Shown here piece after piece: positions 41,991 to 48,512 of a DNA stretch of 64,000 nt (the stretch's first letter is position 1; every line of letters starts with the position of its first letter). Origin of the DNA: Streptomyces sp. RKND-216 (GTDB taxonomy: Bacteria; Actinomycetota; Actinomycetes; Streptomycetales; Streptomycetaceae); NCBI RefSeq assembly GCF_004795255.1, contig NZ_SSBQ01000002.1, forward strand, positions 4,680,001 through 4,744,000, given 5' to 3'. The position numbers were made by a program, and so were the translations under genes. The notes beneath the pieces were generated by a model that was given only the letters and a program-made list of their open reading frames with translations, did no database searches and had not been told where the DNA came from.

Positions 41991-42167
41991 ATGCACACAT
42001 CGATGGAGCCTCGTCACGGCACGATGTCGCTCCCCGACCTGTTCGACCGGATCGTGCCGGAGTTCCCTGTGATGTCCGGGGTCCGCGGCATCCTCACGGT
42101 CACGGTGCCCGTGCCCGAGGAGTCCGCGAAGGGCTGCCGCACCATCGCTGTGCAGGGCCCCGAATGA
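41991..42167 (+). pseudogene. Hsp20 (alpha-crystallin) gene with the core deleted
   Basis: A 58-codon frame with an intact GGAGG site and ATG. Residues 12-32 (SLPDLFDRIVPEFPVMSG) look like the N-terminus of actinomycete Hsp20, and residues 33-58 (GILTVTVPVPEESAKGCRTI) like its C-terminal strand and I-x-V tail. The whole alpha-crystallin core of about 70 residues is missing, yet the join is in frame. HspX/Acr, an Hsp20, is a leading DosR target, which fits the island. Whether the mini-protein is made is unknown. Confidence 0.6.
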
Positions 42168-42233
42168 GTGAGGACGTGCCGGTCGATGTCGCCTGGTCCC
42201 GTCGCCGCCGATCGGCACTCTTCGGGTGGGCTC

Positions 42234-42247
42234 GCGACCATCGGCCC
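42234..42247. promoter_or_regulatory. Island motif (9 of 10) upstream of USP (3)
   Basis: GCGAC-CATC-GGCCC lies 33 bp before the start of the third universal stress gene, differing from the motif at one position. Confidence 0.4.
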
Positions 42248-42279
42248 GTGACGGCACGAGCGGCACCGCGGAGGACGAC

Positions 42280-43158
42280 ATGACGGATCGACCGGTTGCG
42301 GTCGGAGTGGACGGCTCCGAACCGAGCATGGCGGCCGTGCAATGGGCGGCGGACGAGGCAGCGGCGCGTGGGGCACCGCTACGCCTCGTGCATGCCCGTG
42401 TGTGGCGCGGCAGCAACGAGCAGTTCTCCATCGGCCTCTCGGCTCAGGAGGACTGGGCCCGGGACAGGATCAGGGACGCCTGGAGGCAAGCCTCCGCCCA
42501 GCACCCCGAGCTGGACATCAGCAGCGACGAGACGCTGGAGGCACCGGCGAAGGTGCTCCTCGAAGCGTCACGCGAGTCGCAGCTGCTCGTTCTCGGCTCT
42601 CGGGGCACAGGAATGGTGTCGGGGTTCTTGACCGGCAGCGTGGCCCTGCCGGTGGTGGCTCACGCCACCGGGCCGGTGGTTCTCGTCCGTGAGAGGCCGT
42701 CGGCAGAGAACGGGGAGGACGAGCGGCGTCGGCCGGTGGTGGTGGGTCTGGACCTGGAGCACCGGGTCGACCCGGTGCTGGAGTTCGCCCTGCGGGCGGC
42801 GGCACGCACAGGCCGGCGGCTTCGTGTGGTGCACGTCTGGCCCAGGTCGTCCGTGTACGCCTACCCGTCGGCGCTACCGGACCCGCACGTGGGAGCCGGC
42901 CTGGAAGCGAACGCGCGGAAGGACCTGGACGCCGCCCTGGCCGCCTGGCAGGACTCCTTTCCCGAAGTGGAGATCGAGCGGGTGCTGCTGGACGGCTCGG
43001 CCGCCCCTCGCCTGCTGGAAGCCGGCACGAACGGGCACCTGATCGTGGCCGGGCGCCTTATGCGCAGGCACGTCAAGATCGCCACCTTCGTGGGCCCGGT
43101 GACACACGCTCTGCTGCATCACGCGTCCGTGCCCGTCGCCGTCGTCCCGCACTACTGA
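42280..43158 (+). CDS. Tandem universal stress protein (3)
   Basis: 292 residues, two UspA domains. The first has VAVGVDGSEPSMAAVQWAAD and the ATP loop GSRGTGMVSGFLTGSVA. The second domain ends AGRLMRRHVKIATFVGPVTH, without the G-x2-G, so only the first half is likely to bind ATP; this mirrors USP (2). The CBS gene follows 29 bp later on the same strand. A near-perfect island motif lies upstream. Confidence 0.9.
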   Translation: MTDRPVAVGVDGSEPSMAAVQWAADEAAARGAPLRLVHARVWRGSNEQFSIGLSAQEDWARDRIRDAWRQASAQHPELDISSDETLEAPAKVLLEASRESQLLVLGSRGTGMVSGFLTGSVALPVVAHATGPVVLVRERPSAENGEDERRRPVVVGLDLEHRVDPVLEFALRAAARTGRRLRVVHVWPRSSVYAYPSALPDPHVGAGLEANARKDLDAALAAWQDSFPEVEIERVLLDGSAAPRLLEAGTNGHLIVAGRLMRRHVKIATFVGPVTHALLHHASVPVAVVPHY

Positions 43159-43186
43159 GATCCGGCCCCGACCCGGGAGAAAGAGC

Positions 43187-43861
43187 ATGCGGCACCGCAC
43201 GGTGAGGGATCTGATGACGCGGAACGTGGTCAGTGCCCGCTACGACACCTCGTTCAAGGAGATCGTCCGCCTGATGACCGAGAACGAGATCACCGCGCTT
43301 CCTGTGATCGATGCCGGAGGCAGGCCCCTCGGAGTGGTCTCCGAGGCGGACCTGCTGCGGAAGGAGAGTGATCAGCCCGGCATCGCCGGGCGTGCGCCGG
43401 TGCCTCCGCTGGAGGCATGGGAGCGTGCCAAGGCGCGAGGAGAACGAGCCGAGGACTTGATGTCCGCCCCGGCGATCTGTGCGCGGCCGGAGTGGTCCGT
43501 CGTCGAGGCCGCTCAGCTGATGGAGACCCAGCTGGTCAAGCGTCTCCCGGTGGTGGACGAGACGGACCGACTGTTGGGCGTCGTCAGCCGGAGGGACCTG
43601 TTGCGCGTCTTCCTGCGCAAGGATCGGGCGATCCGCGAGGAGATCGAACAGGATGTTTTGCAGGACACCCTGGGTCTGGCACCCGCGCAGGTTGCGGTCG
43701 CCGTACGAGAGGGACGAGTCGAACTGTGCGGTGTGGTCGACAGCAGGAGCCTGATTCCGGTCGTCCTGCGCCTGAGCGCCTCCGTCGACGGAGTCGTCGG
43801 CGTCACCGACCGGCTGTCCTACCGCATCGACGACGTGCGCCCCGCTCGTTCCGGCCCATGA
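43187..43861 (+). CDS. CBS-pair protein with BON-like domain (2)
   Basis: 224 residues, a paralogue of the protein at 37102. CBS 1 is about 5-62 (VRDLMTRNVVSARYDTSFKE, LPVIDAGGRPLGVVSEADLL), CBS 2 about 85-145 (EDLMSAPAICARPEWSVVEA, KRLPVVDETDRLLGVVSRRD). A BON-like tail follows (VAVAVREGRVELCGVVDSRS). The two CBS-BON genes in one island, each beside a different sensor gene, point to duplication. Confidence 0.9.
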   Translation: MRHRTVRDLMTRNVVSARYDTSFKEIVRLMTENEITALPVIDAGGRPLGVVSEADLLRKESDQPGIAGRAPVPPLEAWERAKARGERAEDLMSAPAICARPEWSVVEAAQLMETQLVKRLPVVDETDRLLGVVSRRDLLRVFLRKDRAIREEIEQDVLQDTLGLAPAQVAVAVREGRVELCGVVDSRSLIPVVLRLSASVDGVVGVTDRLSYRIDDVRPARSGP

Positions 43862-44189
43862 GGCCGCCCCGCTGACCGCCGACGCCGTCCTCGGTGAGCC
43901 GTCGCCTCCGACGCCCTCGCGGCCGGGGCCACTCGCACGGGCAGCACTCCCACGAAGCGCGGTGGTTCCGGGGGCCGGGGAGCACCGCTGATGCCGGGTA
44001 TCCCACGACCACCGACATCCGCAGACTCCCTCCGGCGGAATCCAGTCGACCGGCTGTCGGGTTGCCCGAGGTGTGGATTCCGAACGGCTCCGTCCGGCCG
44101 GTGCGCTCATGTGACGACTCGTAGTCGCGTGCCCCGCGCGGGCTGCTGTCCGCAGCCGCTCGGCGGTGGGGGCGCGGGCCCGCTCCCGT
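43862..44189. other. 328-bp gap with no recognisable gene
   Basis: The gap lies between convergent CBS and antiporter genes. Frames are short shadows. No clear hairpin or repeat was found. Confidence 0.5.
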
Positions 44190-45356
44190 TCACGCCTCGC
44201 GGCCGGGGGGCCGTAGCCCACTGGGGACCGAGCCCCCGGCGATGCGTGTCGTCACGGGTCCGGCGACGGCGAGGATGAGGACGTAGGCGGTCACAAGCGG
44301 GCCGAGCCTGTCGTCCAGCGTCCCGGCCAGGGCGATGATGACGATCGAGAACTCACCGCGGGCGATGAGTGCGGTCCCCGCCCGTAGGCGGGCCTGCACA
44401 CCGGCGCCGTCCCGTGCAGCGGCGTACCAGCCGACCACCAGTTTCGTACCCGCCGTGGCCGCGGCCAGCGCCAACGCGACGGGAAGCATGGGCAGCAGGC
44501 TGCCAGGGCTCACGGACAGTCCGATGGCCAGGAAGAACACTGCGGCGAAAAGATCGCGCAGCGGGCCGAGTACCGATCGCGCGCGGTCGGCTGCCTCTCC
44601 GGTGAGGGTGAGTCCCACGAGGAAGGCGCCGACCGCCGCGGAGATGTGGACGGCCTCGGCGAGGGCCGCGACGATGAGGGTGAGTCCCAGAGCGCGGAGG
44701 AGAACCTGTTCCGCGTCGGGGTGGGAGACCAGGCGGCCCAGGTGACGGCCCCACCAGTACGAGGCGGCGAAGGCGACCGCCACCGCGCCCACGGCGAGGA
44801 GCGCGCCCCCGAGCGCCTGGCTCCAGGTGCCGCCGGAGACGACAACGGCCAGCACGGGAAGGTATGCGGCCATGGCGAAGTCCTCCAGGACGAGCACGGA
44901 GAGAACGGCCGATGTCTCCTTGTTTCCCAGCCGCCGCAGGTCTCCGAGGAGCCGGGCGATGATGCCGGACGAGGAGATGTAGGTGACGCCCGCGAGAGCC
45001 AGCATGCCCCCCGCGTTCCACCCGAGCAGCCACCCCGCCAGGGCTCCCGGCGCCGCGTTGAGGACGAGGTCGAGACCGGCGGACGGTACGTGACGACGCA
45101 GGCTGACGGTGAACTCGAGGACAGTGAACTCCAGGCCGAGGGTCAGGAGCAGGAGGACCACGCCGATGGAAGCGCCGATCTCCACGAACTCTCCGGCGGC
45201 CGGCACGGGAGCGAGGCCTCCCTCACCGAGGAAGAGTCCAGCCAGGAGATACAGGGGCACGGGCGAGAGTGCGAGGCGCTGCGCGAGGGCGCACAGCACG
45301 CTCAGGACTCCGAGGATGATGCCGAGTTCCAGCAGCAGAGCGGTCGAGGTGTGCAC
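44190..45356 (-). CDS. khtU: CPA2-type cation/proton antiporter (KhtU-like)
   Basis: 388 residues with about 12 membrane helices. The family features are LYLLAGLFLGEGGLAPVP, VGVVLLLLTLGLEF, the helix-break region ALAGVTYISSSGIIARLLGD and LVLEDFAMAAYLPVLAVVVS with the ion-pathway E-D, then FLVGLTLTGEAADRARSVLG. The cytosolic subunit gene lies 5 bp upstream on the same strand. KhtU with KhtT exports K+ in exchange for H+ and is used under alkaline or methylglyoxal stress. Confidence 0.9.
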   Translation of the reverse strand: MHTSTALLLELGIILGVLSVLCALAQRLALSPVPLYLLAGLFLGEGGLAPVPAAGEFVEIGASIGVVLLLLTLGLEFTVLEFTVSLRRHVPSAGLDLVLNAAPGALAGWLLGWNAGGMLALAGVTYISSSGIIARLLGDLRRLGNKETSAVLSVLVLEDFAMAAYLPVLAVVVSGGTWSQALGGALLAVGAVAVAFAASYWWGRHLGRLVSHPDAEQVLLRALGLTLIVAALAEAVHISAAVGAFLVGLTLTGEAADRARSVLGPLRDLFAAVFFLAIGLSVSPGSLLPMLPVALALAAATAGTKLVVGWYAAARDGAGVQARLRAGTALIARGEFSIVIIALAGTLDDRLGPLVTAYVLILAVAGPVTTRIAGGSVPSGLRPPGREA

Positions 45357-45361
45357 CGGGA

Positions 45362-45841
45362 TCAGCCGCGAATGATCTGTTCCACACCCGCGATCCCGCC
45401 GTGAGTACCGATCACCACCAGCACGTCACCACCACGCAGTACGTGTTCGGGCCCGGGGGAAGCGATCACTTCGACGCCTCGTACTACGGCCACGATGGAC
45501 GCGCCGGTGCGGGTCCGGGCTCGGGTGTCTCCCAGCGGCCTGCCGTCGAAGGCGCTGCCGCCCCATACTTCGATCTGTCCGGCGCTGAGCCCGGGGACTT
45601 CCTTGGTGAGGTCGGCGAAGCGCTCCGCGATCCGCGGGGCGCCCAGGATCTCTGCGAGGACGTCGGCCTCTTCGCTGGTGAGCCGGAGCACGGAGCCCGC
45701 CCTATCGGGGTTGTCGGCCGCGTACACGACCACTTCGAACGCCCCTGAGCGCAACGCCACCACGCCGATGCGGTCGTCGTCCTGGTTGGTGAACTCGTAT
45801 CGCAGTCCCACCCCGGGGAGGAGCACCTCGTTCACGTCCAT
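45362..45841 (-). CDS. khtT: KhtT-like antiporter regulatory subunit (TrkA-C/RCK domain)
   Basis: 159 residues. The N-terminal half MDVNEVLLPGVGLRYEFTNQ, DDRIGVVALRSGAFEVVVYA is the KhtT/YhaT type. Residues about 80-159 are a TrkA_C/RCK_C domain (QIEVWGGSAFDGRPLGDTRA, VLRGGDVLVVIGTHGGI). It controls the membrane subunit encoded directly downstream. A TGTCCC-GAA-GGGACA palindrome lies 29 bp upstream of the start and may be its operator. Confidence 0.9.
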   Translation of the reverse strand: MDVNEVLLPGVGLRYEFTNQDDDRIGVVALRSGAFEVVVYAADNPDRAGSVLRLTSEEADVLAEILGAPRIAERFADLTKEVPGLSAGQIEVWGGSAFDGRPLGDTRARTRTGASIVAVVRGVEVIASPGPEHVLRGGDVLVVIGTHGGIAGVEQIIRG

Positions 45842-46246
45842 CCGCAGATTGTCGTCAGAGAGGTGCCGCTGTCCCGAAGGGACATGGTCGGCATACGGGT
45901 GGACGTCACTTCCCTTTCCGGAGGGGAAGGACCGCTCGGCCGTCGGCGGTCAGAGAGAGGTCATCGCGGAGGCCGTGCAGGTGAGGGGTGCACCGCAGTC
46001 CTCACCTGCACCCGGCCCCCGGAGCGTGCACGCGGGCATGGCCCGAACGGTGCCACTTGGCCCGGAATGTGCTGTGCCCGGGTGAACGGCAGTCCTGGTG
46101 GCGCTTCCACACCGGATCCGCAGGGAAGGACGCCGGTTCCGGTTGTGCGCGGCTCGGTCGCTCCGGTCGTGAGCTCCTGACCACCCGCCACCCGACCGAC
46201 CTCAGACCGCACGACCGCACGACCGCACCGACGAAAGGCGCGACGC
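45842..46246. other. 405-bp divergent gap between khtT and the hyp operon
   Basis: No gene or hydrogenase structural remnant is visible on either strand. It holds the palindrome TGTCCC-GAA-GGGACA at 45870-45884, and an 11-bp inverted repeat TGCAGGTGAGG/CCTCACCTGCA at 45976-45986 and 46000-46010. The promoter of the hydrogenase maturation operon must lie here. Confidence 0.55.
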
Positions 46247-46585
46247 ATGGCCGGCAGTACGGAGCCCACCGCCGAGGAGACGCCCTGGTGGCACCCCGAG
46301 GCCGAACGCAGCGTGGACCCCGCGCGTGACCGGGTGCAGGTGCAGGGCGCGTCGATCGGCGCCGGGGACCGCGTCGTGCTGCGGCCCGGACAGCGCCGCA
46401 GCGACGCCCAGGACGTCTTCCTCGACGGCCGCACGGCCGTGGTGGAGGAGGTGCTGCACGACGTGGACGGCTCCGTGCACCTCGCGGTGACCGTCGAGGG
46501 CGATCCGGGCACCGAACTGCGCCGTGCCCAGCGCCGCTACTGGTACTTCCAGCCCGACGAGGTCACCCTCCCGGAGGAGGCGTGA
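46247..46585 (+). CDS. Small conserved protein of actinobacterial hydrogenase clusters
   Basis: 112 residues. It starts ETPWWHPEAERSVDPARDRV and has GDRVVLRPGQRRSDAQDVFL, DGRTAVVEEVLHDVDG, HLAVTVEGDPG and the end RRYWYFQPDEVTLPEEA. Proteins with this pattern (a small beta-barrel-like domain) commonly accompany NiFe-hydrogenase genes in actinomycetes, but the function is unknown to me. Its stop overlaps the GTG of the maturation protease by 4 bp, so it is the first gene of the maturation operon. Confidence 0.75.
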   Translation: MAGSTEPTAEETPWWHPEAERSVDPARDRVQVQGASIGAGDRVVLRPGQRRSDAQDVFLDGRTAVVEEVLHDVDGSVHLAVTVEGDPGTELRRAQRRYWYFQPDEVTLPEEA

Positions 46586-47196
46586 GCAGCCCGGAGACGA
46601 ACGGCCCGCGGGCGAACGGCCCGGCCGTCGGCAACGCGGACGCGAACACCGGCCCGGAGACCGCGCCCGGCCGCATCCTCGTCGCCGGCATCGGCAACAT
46701 CTTCCTCGGTGACGACGGCTTCGGCGTCGAGACCGCGCGCCGGCTGCGCGAGGAGACGATGCCGCCGGGCGTGGAGGTGCAGGACACCGGCGTGCGCGGC
46801 GTCCACCTCGCCTACCAGCTGCTCGACGGCTACGCGGGCCTGGTCCTCGTCGACGCCGTACCCGGGGACGACCCGCCCGGCACGCTCCGCGTCATCGAAC
46901 CCGGTCCCGACCCTGCGGGGGGCCCGGTGGCCGTGGTCGACGGCCACCGCATGACCCCGGACGCCGTGCTGGGCCTCCTGGACACCCTGGCCGAAGGCAC
47001 CGGTGAGGCCGGCCCTCGCCGGGTGCTGGTGGTCGGCTGCGTGCCCGAGACGGTGGAGGAGGGGATGGGCCTGTCCCGGTCGGTGGCCGCGGCGGTGCCA
47101 GAGGCCGTGCTGCTCGTGCGTGAACTCGTCGACGACCTGGTCGCCGAGCTCCTGCCGCACCCGGAGGCGGGAGCGGCGGCTGGCGGCCCCTCCTGA
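46582..47196 (+). CDS. NiFe-hydrogenase maturation endopeptidase (HupD/HybD type)
   Basis: 204 residues. After a 30-residue disordered start the peptidase fold begins RILVAGIGNIFLGDDGFGVE. The nickel-sensing residues of HybD-type proteases are all seen: the glutamate in DGFGVE, the aspartate in LVLVDAVPGDDPPG and the histidine in VVDGHRMTP. This enzyme removes the C-terminal peptide of the hydrogenase large subunit once nickel is in place. Its presence implies a cognate large subunit elsewhere in the genome. Confidence 0.92.
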   Translation: MSSPETNGPRANGPAVGNADANTGPETAPGRILVAGIGNIFLGDDGFGVETARRLREETMPPGVEVQDTGVRGVHLAYQLLDGYAGLVLVDAVPGDDPPGTLRVIEPGPDPAGGPVAVVDGHRMTPDAVLGLLDTLAEGTGEAGPRRVLVVGCVPETVEEGMGLSRSVAAAVPEAVLLVRELVDDLVAELLPHPEAGAAAGGPS

Positions 47197-47324
47197 GCCG
47201 AACGGGCCAGCCGCCCCGGCTGCGGCGGCGTGTCAGCCCGGGGCCCACCCGGGCCCGTCCTGTAATGAGCGGAGGGGCAGCGGGAGGCGCCGCGCACCCG
47301 ACGTCCACGCGAGAAGAGACCACG

Positions 47325-47717
47325 ATGCACGAGATGTCCATCGCCATGGCGGTGGTGCAGCAGGTCGAGGAGGCGCCGCCGGAGGACGTCAACGGCGCCG
47401 TCGAGTGCGTCCGGCTCCAGGTCGGCGAACTCGCCGGCGTCGTCCCCGACGCCCTCCGCTTCAGCTTCTCCCTGGCCTGTGCCGGGACCGTCCTGGAGGG
47501 CGCGGAGCTGCTGATCGATGCCGTCCCCGGCCGTGCCCGCTGCATGACCTGCGACCACGCGTGGGCGACGGGCATGCCGCCCCGCCTGGCCTGCCCGCAG
47601 TGCGACGGGGCGGACACCGAACTGCTCGCCGGCCGGGAGCTGCGGATCACCGCGCTCCGGTGCTCCGGTGCCCGCCCCGACCCCGTCCCGTCCGCCCCGG
47701 TGCCCGAGGAGAGCTGA
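47325..47717 (+). CDS. hypA: HypA nickel metallochaperone
   Basis: 130 residues. It starts M-H-E-M with the nickel-binding histidine at position 2. VRLQVGELAGVVPDALRFSF is the conserved core and the zinc knuckle is formed by CMTCDHAW and CPQCDG. HypA with HypB inserts nickel into the large subunit. An unusually long tail after the zinc site (ITALRCSGARPDPVPSAPVP) is probably disordered. The HypB gene follows after 2 bp. Confidence 0.93.
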   Translation: MHEMSIAMAVVQQVEEAPPEDVNGAVECVRLQVGELAGVVPDALRFSFSLACAGTVLEGAELLIDAVPGRARCMTCDHAWATGMPPRLACPQCDGADTELLAGRELRITALRCSGARPDPVPSAPVPEES

Positions 47718-47719
47718 CC

Positions 47720-48511
47720 ATGTGCCGTGCCGTCGACCTGCAACAGGCCGTACTCGCCAAGAACGACGACAGCGCGCGGACGCTGCGCGCCGACCTCGCC
47801 GCCCGCGGCACCACCGTGGTCAACCTGCTCTCCAGCCCGGGCAGTGGCAAGACCGCGCTGCTGGAGACCGAACTCGGGCACGCCTGCCGCCGGGGCGTGC
47901 CGGTCGCCGCGCTCACCGCCGACCTCGCCACCGAGAACGACGCGGTGCGCCTCGCCCGCTCGGGCGTCCCCGTCAAGCAGGTCTGCACGGACGGGCTGTG
48001 CCATCTGGAGGCGCACATGCTCCGCGGTCACCTGGAGGGCTGGCTGCCGGACGACACCCGGCTGCTGTTCGTGGAGAACGTCGGCAACCTGGTCTGCCCC
48101 GCCTCCTATGACCTCGGCGAGACCCTGCGGATCGCGCTCGCCTCCGTCACCGAGGGGGAGGACAAGCCGCTCAAATACCCCACCGCATTCGGGCTGTCGA
48201 ACCTGGTGGTCGTCACGAAGAACGACATCGCGGCCGCGGTCAGCTTCGACCGCGCCGCGTTCGAAGCAAACGTGCAACAGGTCAACCCCGGCGTCGAGGT
48301 GCTGTTCACCTCCGCGCGGACGGGGGAGGGGAGCGGCGACGTGCTCGACCGTGCCCTGGCCGCGCACGCCGGGGAGCCCGTCCATCGGCCTGTGCTGGCC
48401 CGCACCTCCGACGACCACGGACACGACCACGCGCACGGGCACCACGATCACGGCCACCACGTCCACGACCACCAGGCCGCCCACCCGCACGTCCACGAGC
48501 ACGCCCGCTGA
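47720..48511 (+). CDS. hypB: HypB nickel GTPase with a C-terminal histidine tail
   Basis: 263 residues. The P-loop is LLSSPGSGKTALLETELG, followed by LTADLATENDAVRLARSG, the metal site CTDGLCHLEAHM, FVENVGNLVCPASYDLGE and VVTKND. The last 33 residues contain 15 histidines (HDHAHGHHDHGHHVHDH and on). In rhizobial HypB the nickel-storing histidine stretch is at the N-terminus; here it is at the C-terminus and the N-terminal CxxCGC is absent. The function should be GTP-driven nickel insertion plus nickel storage. Confidence 0.94.
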   Translation: MCRAVDLQQAVLAKNDDSARTLRADLAARGTTVVNLLSSPGSGKTALLETELGHACRRGVPVAALTADLATENDAVRLARSGVPVKQVCTDGLCHLEAHMLRGHLEGWLPDDTRLLFVENVGNLVCPASYDLGETLRIALASVTEGEDKPLKYPTAFGLSNLVVVTKNDIAAAVSFDRAAFEANVQQVNPGVEVLFTSARTGEGSGDVLDRALAAHAGEPVHRPVLARTSDDHGHDHAHGHHDHGHHVHDHQAAHPHVHEHAR

Positions 48512-48512
48512 C

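Noticed and set aside
45842..46246. Remnant of hydrogenase structural genes upstream of the maturation operon
   Set aside because: All six frames were read for large-subunit cysteine motifs and small-subunit FeS motifs; none was seen.
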